A stretch of 6,875 bases of DNA from Chloroflexota bacterium (GCA_023392115.1 JAEVZT010000269.1:1-6875), one strand, 5' to 3'; positions 1-5,013 are shown, numbered from the stretch's first letter. A program made the numbers and translations. The notes: generated by a model not told the origin, from the letters alone.

Positions 1-106
1 AGCCGTAGACGTAGACGCCGACGAGCTTTTCGCCCAACACGCGCCGCATGTCGCCGACCAACTCGTCAATCAGCGCGTGGATGTCGGGATCGATTCGAGC
101 AGTCAT
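1..106 (-). CDS. Nucleotidyltransferase, aminoglycoside-adenylyltransferase-like (N-terminal fragment, runs off left edge)
   Basis: Only the first 35 codons lie in the window. The gene starts at an ATG whose complement is at 104-106 and runs leftward out of the window. The visible protein begins MTARIDPDIHALID and reaches GEKLVGVYVYG, with the next codon starting in T. That is the typical lead-in to the GSxxxGD metal-binding loop of Pol-beta-like nucleotidyltransferases such as AadA-type adenylyltransferases (LVGxYLYGS). The catalytic GS...D motif itself lies beyond the edge, so the activity and substrate cannot be judged. No good Shine-Dalgarno sequence precedes the ATG. A C-rich palindromic repeat separates it from the upstream dsbA-like gene on the same strand. 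It could equally be another nucleotidyltransferase subfamily; the substrate is unknown. Confidence 0.55.
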   Translation of the reverse strand, partial: MTARIDPDIHALIDELVGDMRRVLGEKLVGVYVYG

Positions 107-159
107 TCTATAGAGGGGAGAGGGTTAGAAGGACAGTGAGATTTGATGTCACGCGGAAG

Positions 160-230
160 ATGACCCCACCCCCAGCCCCTCCCCGAATTCGGGGAGGGGA
201 AGCGAACGGAGTGAGCAGAGGTGGAGTGAT
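160..230. repeat. C-rich/G-rich imperfect inverted repeat, probable dispersed intergenic element
   Basis: The outer arms at 160-172 and 218-230 are inverted copies matching at 10 of 13 positions (ATGACCCCACCCC against ATCACTCCACCTC after complementing). Inside lies the perfect palindrome at 176-199. The right side carries the phrase AGCGAACGGAGTGAGC. I recall short C-rich palindromic elements of this kind scattered between genes in Chloroflexota and some other bacteria; that is memory, not a search. It fills most of the spacer between the dsbA-like gene and the nucleotidyltransferase. There is no T-run on either flank, so it is not a canonical intrinsic terminator, although the structure could pause RNA polymerase or stabilise the dsbA mRNA 3' end. 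Confidence 0.6.
176..199. repeat. Perfect 24-bp palindrome centred on GAATTC
   Basis: Each half reads CCCCTCCCCGAA and the second half is its exact complement, giving a 12-bp self-complementary arm with no spacer. The strand bias is extreme, with C and T on the left and G and A on the right. In RNA the central four to six bases would form the loop and leave about 9-10 G-C-rich pairs. It is the core of the larger inverted repeat around it. Confidence 0.85.
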
Positions 231-261
231 TACCACCATGTGACAACCTGTGGATTTCTAT

Positions 262-987
262 TTACTGCGCGCTCTCGACCACTGTCGACAGCACGTCGAA
301 CGGCACGCCGCTGCGATTGTAGGTCACGCCGTTGAGGCTAATCCACTGCGCCGCGCCGCTGCCATAGCGCACCATGACGGCAGGTGTCCCCTGCACGCCG
401 TTCGTGCGCCCGAAATTCACGTCCGTGCGAACCTGATCGGCGCTGCTGCTGCATGCCAGCATCGTGCTGTAGTTCAAGCCGAGGTCTTGCGCCAGCAGGC
501 GACCGACTTCGTCGGTATAGCGTCCGCTCGCCGCGTACTTGTAGAGCAGGTCATAGGCTTGCCAGAACGCGCCCGGCTGCTGTTCGTCGGCGCACTCGGC
601 AAGCTGCCCGGTGAAGACCGAAAGCTGACCGCCGGCAGTCGGGAACATGCGATATTCAAGCTTCGCCTTGCCGGTCGCCACGTATTCGCTGACGAAACGC
701 GCCATGTCGGTTTCGTGATACGTCTGGCAGTGCGGGCAGCCGAAGTCGGCAAACTCGACGATCGTCACCGGCGCACTGGGATCACCGAGGACGAACGCGC
801 CATCTTCGGTACGCGAATTCATCATGTTGGCATAATCAATCGCCGTCGAAGCTGAATTTGACGACAGGGCGATGGCGATGATGCCAATCACGACAGCGGC
901 GACGACGATCCCTAGGACGATCAAGCCCTGCTTCTGTCGCTGCGACTGTTTAGGTGCGTTATTGGGCAACGCTCTCTGATTAGCCAT
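262..987 (-). CDS. Membrane-anchored DsbA-like thiol:disulfide oxidoreductase (thioredoxin fold)
   Basis: A 241-residue protein: a short basic cytoplasmic tail, one membrane segment at about residues 21-41, then an extracytoplasmic DsbA/Thioredoxin_4-type domain. The redox motif C84-P-H-C87 sits in FADFGCPHCQ and the cis-proline loop is T201-P202 (GVQGTPAVMV). A second cysteine pair, C132 and C179, may form a structural disulfide. CPHC is the E. coli DsbA active-site sequence, so the role is probably oxidation or isomerisation of exported proteins; the partner (DsbB- or VKOR-like) is not in the window. An in-frame ATG at 1027-1029 would add 14 residues. I prefer the ATG at 985-987 because GGAG lies 11 nt upstream of it, and because the longer start sits inside a good -10 box (TACAAT, 1028-1033). 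The gene is divergent from the phosphorylase gene. Confidence 0.88.
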   Translation of the reverse strand: MANQRALPNNAPKQSQRQKQGLIVLGIVVAAVVIGIIAIALSSNSASTAIDYANMMNSRTEDGAFVLGDPSAPVTIVEFADFGCPHCQTYHETDMARFVSEYVATGKAKLEYRMFPTAGGQLSVFTGQLAECADEQQPGAFWQAYDLLYKYAASGRYTDEVGRLLAQDLGLNYSTMLACSSSADQVRTDVNFGRTNGVQGTPAVMVRYGSGAAQWISLNGVTYNRSGVPFDVLSTVVESAQ

Positions 988-998
988 TGATAACCGTT

Positions 999-1002
999 CT
1001 CC
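999..1002 (-). promoter_or_regulatory. Ribosome binding site of the dsbA-like gene, decides the start
   Basis: GGAG on the minus strand, with 11 nt between it and the ATG at 985-987. The spacing is slightly long but usable. The alternative ATG at 1027-1029 has only GAGG more than 20 nt away, so this site favours the shorter protein. Confidence 0.5.
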
Positions 1003-1027
1003 AGTTGCTCTACGCGGTGTTTCAGCC

Positions 1028-1055
1028 ATTGTAGCGCATCTTGTCGCGTCCTCAA
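1028..1055 (-). promoter_or_regulatory. Predicted sigma70-type promoter of the dsbA-like gene
   Basis: On the minus strand, TTGAGG (complement at 1050-1055) is followed by a 16-bp spacer and TACAAT (complement at 1028-1033). This gives 4 of 6 and 5 of 6 matches to the -35 and -10 consensus. Transcription would start near 1021, leaving a leader of about 35 nt before the ATG at 987 and excluding the ATG at 1029, which overlaps the -10 box. This is inference from sequence matching only. Confidence 0.5.
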
Positions 1056-1066
1056 GCCCGTTTGTT

Positions 1067-1075
1067 TGTTAAAAT
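1067..1075 (+). promoter_or_regulatory. Predicted extended -10 promoter of the phosphorylase gene
   Basis: TGTTAAAAT has the form TGn followed by TAAAAT (5 of 6 matches to TATAAT). This is the extended -10 type, which can work without a strong -35, and I see no convincing -35 at 15-18 bp. It lies in an AT-rich patch (1061-1076) in otherwise GC-rich DNA, 36 bp before the GTG start. It is back-to-back with the minus-strand promoter, so the two genes may interfere with each other or share control. Confidence 0.4.
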
Positions 1076-1094
1076 AGCGCAAACCTTACAGGCT

Positions 1095-1101
1095 GGAAAG
1101 G
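1095..1101 (+). promoter_or_regulatory. Ribosome binding site of the phosphorylase gene
   Basis: GGAAAGG ends 9 nt before the GTG start at 1111. The purine-rich sequence and spacing support GTG as the initiator. No in-frame ATG near it would preserve the conserved RAVDLI N-terminus. Confidence 0.6.
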
Positions 1102-1110
1102 TCGGTAAAC

Positions 1111-2430
1111 GTGCGTGCTGTAGATTTGATCGCCAAGAAACGGGACGGACAGGCGCTGACGGGTGACGAAATCCGCTGGTTCATCGACGCTTACACGCGC
1201 GAGGAAATCCCCGATTATCAGGTCGCCGCGCTCCTGATGGCGGTCTACCTGAAGGGGATGAATCGTCAGGAAACGGTTGACTTGACGCTGGCGATGGCGG
1301 AGTCAGGTGAAACGCTCGACCTGTCCGACATCAGCGATTACTGGGTCGACAAGCACTCGTCCGGCGGCGTCGGCGACAAAACCTCGCTGATCGTCCTGCC
1401 GCTGGTGGCGTCGTGCGGCGTGCCGGTCGCCAAGATGAGCGGGCGAGGGTTGGGGTTTTCCGGCGGCACGCTCGACAAGCTGGAGTCGATTGCTGGCTAT
1501 CAGGTCAATTTGTCCGCCGACGAATTCCGGCGGCTGGCGCGCGAGAACGGGATTGTGCTGGCGGGGCAGTCACTGGCGCTCGCGCCTGCCGACGGCAAGC
1601 TGTACGCCCTGCGCGACGTGACGGCGACGGTGTCGAGCCTGCCGCTGATCGCCAGCAGCATCATGAGCAAGAAGATCGCCGCCGGGGCGAACGGGATCGT
1701 CCTCGACGTGAAAACGGGCGTCGGCGCGTTCATGACGACGCTTGAGGATGCGCGCGCGCTGGCGCAGACGATGGTCGATATTGGCAAGGACGCAGGGCGC
1801 GACGTGATCGCCGCCCTGTCGGACATGAACCAGCCGCTCGGCGAGGCGGTCGGCAACGCGCTCGAAGTGAGCGAGGCGATCGAAGTCCTCAAGGGCGGCG
1901 GCGCGGATGATCTGCGCGAGCACTGCATCGCCATTGCCGGATACATGCTCAAGCTGGCAGGGCGCGGTCAGCAGTGGACGGACGAAGCCGAAACGCGGGC
2001 GCTGCTCGTAGAGCATTTGACGAGCGGCGCGGCGCTGGCGACCTTCCGCCGGATGGTCGAGGCGCAGGGCGGCGACGTGGCGATGGTCGACGATCCGTCG
2101 AAGCTGCCGCAGGCGTCAATCGTCCAGCCATATAACGTGCCGCAAGCAGGGTACGTCGCGCAGGTCGCCGCCGATTCGATCGCGTGGGCGGCGTTTGAAC
2201 TGGGCGCGGGGCGCGAGAAGAAAGGCGACCCGATCGATCTGGCGGTCGGGTTGCGCGTTCACGTCAAGGTCGGCGATCAGGTCGAGGCGGGCGCGCCGCT
2301 GGCGACGATCTACGCCAACGACGCGGGCAAGATTCCGGCGTGTGTCGCGTGGCTTGAAAAGGCGTTCGCCATCAGCGCGACGCCTGTTGAGCCGCTGCCG
2401 CTATTCTACGGCGTCATCGACTCGAACTAA
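1111..2430 (+). CDS. pdp: Pyrimidine-nucleoside phosphorylase / thymidine phosphorylase
   Basis: A full-length 439-residue enzyme of the thymidine/pyrimidine-nucleoside phosphorylase family. It cleaves thymidine, deoxyuridine or uridine with phosphate to the base and (deoxy)ribose-1-phosphate in cytoplasmic nucleoside salvage. The N-terminal helical domain (about 1-65) starts VRAVDLIAKKRDG from a GTG. The phosphate loop is K81-H82-S83-SGGVGDK. The family signature is at 110-125 (SGRGLGFSGGTLDKLE), and R168, S183 and K187 fit the nucleoside-site residues R171, S186 and K190 of E. coli DeoA at a constant offset of 3. A C-terminal PYNP_C domain spans about 345-420. The signature has FS where HT is usual. 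Choosing between pdp (broad) and deoA (thymidine) cannot be done from sequence by eye. No other deo genes adjoin. The 3' end overlaps the convergent lipoprotein gene by 30 bp. Confidence 0.95.
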   Translation: MRAVDLIAKKRDGQALTGDEIRWFIDAYTREEIPDYQVAALLMAVYLKGMNRQETVDLTLAMAESGETLDLSDISDYWVDKHSSGGVGDKTSLIVLPLVASCGVPVAKMSGRGLGFSGGTLDKLESIAGYQVNLSADEFRRLARENGIVLAGQSLALAPADGKLYALRDVTATVSSLPLIASSIMSKKIAAGANGIVLDVKTGVGAFMTTLEDARALAQTMVDIGKDAGRDVIAALSDMNQPLGEAVGNALEVSEAIEVLKGGGADDLREHCIAIAGYMLKLAGRGQQWTDEAETRALLVEHLTSGAALATFRRMVEAQGGDVAMVDDPSKLPQASIVQPYNVPQAGYVAQVAADSIAWAAFELGAGREKKGDPIDLAVGLRVHVKVGDQVEAGAPLATIYANDAGKIPACVAWLEKAFAISATPVEPLPLFYGVIDSN

Positions 2431-3210
2431 GGTTTCACCTTCATAGCGGTAATAGTGACTTGGCGCGCCGCTCCAGCAGCCGTTGGCGTTGAACACAATC
2501 GCGCCGTTGAGTCCCGCGTGATTGACAGCGGCGAGTTCGTGCGCGACCTCGGCGCGGTCGCCTGCTGCTGACGCGGCGATCAGCATGGCGGCGGCGTCAT
2601 AGACGAGCGTCGCCCACAGATTTGGATCGGGGGCGAAGGGATCGCTTGCGCCGTAGCGCGAGATGAAATCGGTGTCGGGCAGGCTGCCGCTCGATAGGAT
2701 CGTGAAGTTGTCGAGCGAGGCGCGGCGTTCCTTGACGCTTTCGAGCGCGAACACATCGCCGCCGATGAACGGCGCTTCCATTCGCGCCGCGGCGTCGGCG
2801 CTGATCAGCGGGATGTCGGGGAAACAGATCGCGAGCAGGAAGACGGAGTCGCTGGCGCGGCGATCTGTCCAATTTCCGACGACGACCGCCGGAAGATCGC
2901 CGAACGCTTCCTGCACAACCGAATCGGCAGCGGCATAGCCCATGACGATCGCGCCCTTCACCAGCGGATCGGCGGCGAGGGCGTGGGCGCGATCGGCGGC
3001 GCTTCCACCATCGTCAATCGGCAGCAGCGCGACCGACTCATCCCTAGAATCACTTAATGCCAACCGCGCCGCGTAGAGCGGGTTGTAGCCGATCTCGCGG
3101 TAACGCCCCTCGAACGGGGCGAGCAGGGCGATCCGCGTCACCGGCGGCGTCCGCACGACGGCGCAGGCGGGCAGGGCGAGGATGAGCAGGAGCACAAGAC
3201 GGATTGGCAT
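2401..3210 (-). CDS. Lipoprotein with periplasmic-binding-protein type I fold, ABC substrate-binding-like
   Basis: A 269-residue protein with a lipoprotein signal peptide: MPIRLV, a hydrophobic stretch (5-13), then the lipobox L13-P-A-C16. The mature part opens with RIALLAPFEGRYREIGYN (26-43), and IDDGGSAADRAHALAADPLVKGAI (65-88) looks like the first lobe of Peripla_BP_6/Leu-Ile-Val-binding proteins. ALESVKER and a PDPNLWATLVYDAAAML helix (about 196-210) fit the second lobe. At 269 residues it is shorter than typical transporter subunits (about 350-400), and no permease or ATPase genes adjoin, so a sensory or cell-wall role is possible. The open frame extends upstream to an ATG at 3379-3381, but that would put 57 residues of repeat-encoded sequence before the signal peptide, so I start at 3210. 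No Shine-Dalgarno is visible; a 9-bp hairpin ends 2 nt before the ATG. The 3' end overlaps the phosphorylase gene. Confidence 0.75.
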   Translation of the reverse strand: MPIRLVLLLILALPACAVVRTPPVTRIALLAPFEGRYREIGYNPLYAARLALSDSRDESVALLPIDDGGSAADRAHALAADPLVKGAIVMGYAAADSVVQEAFGDLPAVVVGNWTDRRASDSVFLLAICFPDIPLISADAAARMEAPFIGGDVFALESVKERRASLDNFTILSSGSLPDTDFISRYGASDPFAPDPNLWATLVYDAAAMLIAASAAGDRAEVAHELAAVNHAGLNGAIVFNANGCWSGAPSHYYRYEGETLVRVDDAVE

Positions 3211-3212
3211 CA

Positions 3213-3233
3213 CCCGACGCTCAAAGCGTCGGG
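3213..3233. repeat. Hairpin 1: 9-bp stem abutting the lipoprotein start codon
   Basis: CCCGACGCT (3213-3221) and AGCGTCGGG (3225-3233) are perfect complements around a CAA loop. On the minus strand the loop side reads GCTTTGAGC. In the lipoprotein mRNA this structure would end 2 nt before the ATG, covering the whole ribosome-binding region. It has no T-run, so it is not a terminator. Confidence 0.8.
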
Positions 3234-3239
3234 CTAGAC

Positions 3240-3262
3240 AAAAAAGCCCCGTGAACGGGGCT
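3240..3262 (-). terminator. Intrinsic terminator of the alaS-...-ruvX-mltG cluster
   Basis: Read on the minus strand: AGCCCCG, the tetraloop TTCA, CGGGGCT, then a run of six T (complement at 3240-3245). A short GC-rich stem with a small loop and an immediate U-tract is the textbook intrinsic terminator. It lies about 125 bp past the mltG stop codon and 30 bp before the lipoprotein ATG, so it should separate those two transcription units. Confidence 0.8.
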
Positions 3263-3266
3263 GAAC

Positions 3267-3288
3267 AGCCGGCTTGAGCCGGCTTTTT
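3267..3288 (+). terminator. Plus-strand intrinsic terminator, antisense-facing
   Basis: AGCCGGC, the loop TTGA, GCCGGCT, then a five-T run (3284-3288), read on the plus strand. The nearest plus-strand gene, the phosphorylase, ends about 840 bp upstream, with the whole lipoprotein gene in between on the other strand. Together with the minus-strand terminator beside it, it forms a bidirectional pair. The flanks GAC-A6-GCC (3237-3248) and GGC-T5-GTC (3281-3291) are also complementary, so one long alternative stem is possible. Confidence 0.7.
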
Positions 3289-3296
3289 GTCCAGCA

Positions 3297-3318
3297 GCCG
3301 GAGGCTTGAGCCTCCGGC
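3297..3318. repeat. Hairpin 4: 9-bp stem with TTGA loop
   Basis: GCCGGAGGC (3297-3305) and GCCTCCGGC (3310-3318) are perfect complements around TTGA, the same loop as in the plus-strand terminator hairpin. No T-run follows on either side. It is part of the five-member array between mltG and the lipoprotein gene. Confidence 0.8.
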
Positions 3319-3332
3319 GGAACTGCAGTTCC
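3319..3332. repeat. Palindrome 5: 14-bp perfect inverted repeat
   Basis: GGAACTGCAGTTCC is fully self-complementary and directly abuts the preceding hairpin. Such a perfect site could bind a dimeric protein, or be just the last unit of the inverted-repeat array. Confidence 0.7.
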
Positions 3333-3370
3333 CTGAATTGCGTGGGAGAAGGGGTCGGGGGTTGAGGGGT
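3331..3370 (-). repeat. Degenerate C-rich repeat, related to the element at 160-230
   Basis: Read on the minus strand this stretch runs through ACCCC, CAACCCCCGACCCC, TTCTCCC, GCAATTCAGGG. That is the same order of C-blocks followed by an AATTC core and a G-block as at 163-195 (GACCCCACCCCC, AGCCCCTCCCC, GAATTC, GGGG). I judge it a diverged or partial second copy of the same dispersed repeat type. The similarity is by eye and the low complexity weakens it. Confidence 0.4.
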
Positions 3371-3387
3371 AAGAATCGCATAGCGTC

Positions 3388-4491
3388 CTAAAAGCAGCTG
3401 TTCGCCAGATGTTCGGCATACGTCTGCGTGAAGTTGTGATAGCCGCTGCCGCCGCAGTCCGCCTGAAAGTAGTAATACTCACTCTCAGCCGGGTCGAGCG
3501 CGGCGCGGATGGCGGATAAACCCGGGTTGGCGATGGGTCCCGGCGGCAGTCCCTCGTTGAGATAGGTGTTGTATGGCGAAATCGTCGTCGTGTAGTCGGA
3601 CTGCGTGATGCGCGGCCACCAGTTACCTTCTCTCCCCAGTCCGTACTGCACAGTGGGATCGGCATCAAGCTTCATGTTGATGTCGAGCCGGTTGCGGTAG
3701 ACGCTGGCGACCATCGGGTCCTCTTCGCGGTGGACGGCTTCGCGCTGGACGATCGACGCCAGCGTAACGAGCTCGTAAAAGGTCAGTCCTTCCTGTTCCG
3801 CTTGGACGAATGCGCTCGATCCCACCTGACTCAAGAATTCCTCGATCAACGTGTCGCGCAGCATCGCCGGCGTGATGTCGGGTGGAAGCTGGTAAGTGTT
3901 GGGAAACAGGAAGCCTTCGAGCGACGCGCCCGGCGGCAGCCCGATCTGCTCGGCGAAGTCGGGATCGATATTCGCGCCGCGCCCGACGACCGCGAGGAAA
4001 TCGTCGCCGGTGAAGCCGAACAGCGGGTTCTGGTCGATGACATCGGCGATCTCTTCCATGCGCCAGCCTTCGAGGATGCGGAACGGGATGAAGCTGTTGC
4101 GCGAGTCAGTCAGCGTTTCGGCGATCACCGGGATCGTCTGTGTCTTGTTGAGGAAATACGTCCCCGCTTCAAGCTGAACGTCGATGTCGTAGGCGCGGAC
4201 ATAGTCGACGAACAACTGCTGGTCGTGGATCAATCCTGCCTCGAACAGGCGGCTGGCGATCGCGCGCGGGCTGTCGCCGGGGTTGACGGTGAAGCGCACG
4301 GGCGTCGTGTCGCTGCTGACCGCACGGTTGAGATCGTCCTCGCGCGTTGACAGCGACAGCCGGATCAGATTCGTCTGGACATAGTCAACAGGCTGACCGC
4401 CGGAGATAACGTACAGCGTTCCGGCGCAGAAGAGCGCGAGCAGGACGGCGGCGGCAGTCAGCAGCAGCAAAAGCTTGGGAAGACGATTCAA
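3388..4491 (-). CDS. mltG: Endolytic murein transglycosylase MltG (YceG family)
   Basis: A 367-residue single-pass membrane enzyme that cleaves nascent glycan strands in the cell wall and is thought to set their length. The membrane segment is at about 7-29. A LysM-like domain follows (about 65-127, VRFTVNPGDSPRAIASRLFEAGLI). The YceG catalytic domain runs from ILEGWRMEEIADVI (139-152) through LEGFLFPNTYQLP to the end. The catalytic glutamate is E251 in LASIVQREA, equivalent to E. coli E218 in ASIIEKE. NRLDINMKLDADPTVQYGLG, SPYNTY, GLPPGPIANPG and YYYFQAD are all family hallmarks. The position two residues before E251 is Q rather than the common E. The start is TTG (4489-4491), supported by AGGAG 8 nt upstream. 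It lies 69 bp downstream of ruvX on the same strand, and an intrinsic terminator follows. Confidence 0.95.
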   Translation of the reverse strand: MNRLPKLLLLLTAAAVLLALFCAGTLYVISGGQPVDYVQTNLIRLSLSTREDDLNRAVSSDTTPVRFTVNPGDSPRAIASRLFEAGLIHDQQLFVDYVRAYDIDVQLEAGTYFLNKTQTIPVIAETLTDSRNSFIPFRILEGWRMEEIADVIDQNPLFGFTGDDFLAVVGRGANIDPDFAEQIGLPPGASLEGFLFPNTYQLPPDITPAMLRDTLIEEFLSQVGSSAFVQAEQEGLTFYELVTLASIVQREAVHREEDPMVASVYRNRLDINMKLDADPTVQYGLGREGNWWPRITQSDYTTTISPYNTYLNEGLPPGPIANPGLSAIRAALDPAESEYYYFQADCGGSGYHNFTQTYAEHLANSCF

Positions 4492-4499
4492 ATACGGGA

Positions 4500-4504
4500 C
4501 TCCT
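4500..4504 (-). promoter_or_regulatory. Strong ribosome binding site of mltG, supports the TTG start
   Basis: AGGAG on the minus strand, exactly 8 nt before the TTG at 4489-4491. It is the best Shine-Dalgarno in the window. It compensates for the weak initiation codon and fixes the start where the membrane segment is fully included. Confidence 0.75.
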
Positions 4505-4560
4505 GAACGTCAGCGGGCAAAACTCAGCCCGAATTCTACACGCTTTCCGGCGTTCGATCC

Positions 4561-5013
4561 CTACGATCCCCCGACGTTTGGCGGATCAGCCAGCCCGTCG
4601 CGCACCGCGTCGAGGTAGCTTTGCAGCATGACGCGGGCGGCGAGGTCGTCGATGTGGTCGCGCACGCCGCGCCGCTGGCGTTTGGCGATCTCCTTCGCGT
4701 CGACGGTTGTCATGTGCTCGTCCCAGAGGATGATCGGCAGGGTGGTTGTCTCGGCGAAGGCGCTGACCCAGTTGCGGACTTTATCCGCCTGCGTGTACTC
4801 GCCTTCCGGTGCGTCGAGGTCGCCGGGGATGCCGACGACGAAGGCGATCACTCCTTGATCGGCGGCATGGCGGTTAATCTTTTCAAAGTCCTCGCGCTTG
4901 GATTTGCGCACGATAACCGTCAGCTCGCGCGCGACAAGCCCGCTGGCGTCGCTGACAGCGATGCCGATGCGCGCCAAACCGTGATCGATGCCGAGCAGCT
5001 TTCCGCCGATCAC
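4561..5013 (-). CDS. ruvX: RuvX/YqgF-family putative Holliday junction resolvase / pre-16S rRNA nuclease
   Basis: A 150-residue RNase H-fold protein, the usual length for the family. E. coli YqgF is implicated in pre-16S rRNA 5'-end maturation, and homologues were proposed as Holliday junction resolvases. The family blocks are in order: LLGIDHGLARIGIAVSD (6-22, catalytic D10), FVVGIPGDLDAPEGE (58-72, normally VGLPLNMDG), WDEHMTT (97-103, catalytic E99) and HIDDLAARVMLQSYL (120-134, acidic residue D122 or D123). The DE[RS]-type block has H100 where Arg is common, and the GLPxNMDG block is diverged; the acidic active site is intact. It starts at GTG (5011-5013), overlapping the upstream stop codon by 4 bp (GTGA), so translation is probably coupled. 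Confidence 0.9.
   Translation of the reverse strand: MIGGKLLGIDHGLARIGIAVSDASGLVARELTVIVRKSKREDFEKINRHAADQGVIAFVVGIPGDLDAPEGEYTQADKVRNWVSAFAETTTLPIILWDEHMTTVDAKEIAKRQRRGVRDHIDDLAARVMLQSYLDAVRDGLADPPNVGGS

Noticed and set aside
176..199. The 24-bp palindrome as an intrinsic terminator for the dsbA-like gene
   Set aside because: No U-tract follows on either strand. It is better described as part of a repeat element.
250..855. 201-codon open frame on the plus strand, antisense to the dsbA-like gene
   Set aside because: The translation is low-complexity, rich in Arg, Ala and His, with no recognisable motif, and it mirrors a clear thioredoxin-fold gene. This is a typical shadow frame in GC-rich DNA.
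1440..1465. G-rich stretch GGGCGAGGGTTGGGG as a G-quadruplex
   Set aside because: It has only three G3 tracts plus a GG, and it encodes the conserved SGRGLG motif of the phosphorylase, so the G-richness is explained by coding.
3211..3381. 57-residue N-terminal extension of the lipoprotein from the ATG at 3379-3381
   Set aside because: It would translate the hairpin array and place a signal peptide with lipobox in the middle of the protein. I keep it only as a question because AGGA lies 4 nt before that ATG.
3730..4350. 206-codon plus-strand open frame antisense to mltG
   Set aside because: It has no RBS and no family motif, and it is fully opposite conserved MltG sequence; a shadow frame.
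4514..4531. Small inverted repeat CGGGC/GCCCG between ruvX and mltG as a terminator
   Set aside because: A 5-bp stem with an 8-nt loop and no T-run is too weak, and it lies inside an apparent operon.
4533..4538. TAGAAT on the minus strand as a -10 box for an internal mltG promoter
   Set aside because: It matches 5 of 6 but has no -35-like hexamer at 16-18 bp and no proper TGn extension. mltG is probably read from the upstream cluster; an internal promoter cannot be excluded.
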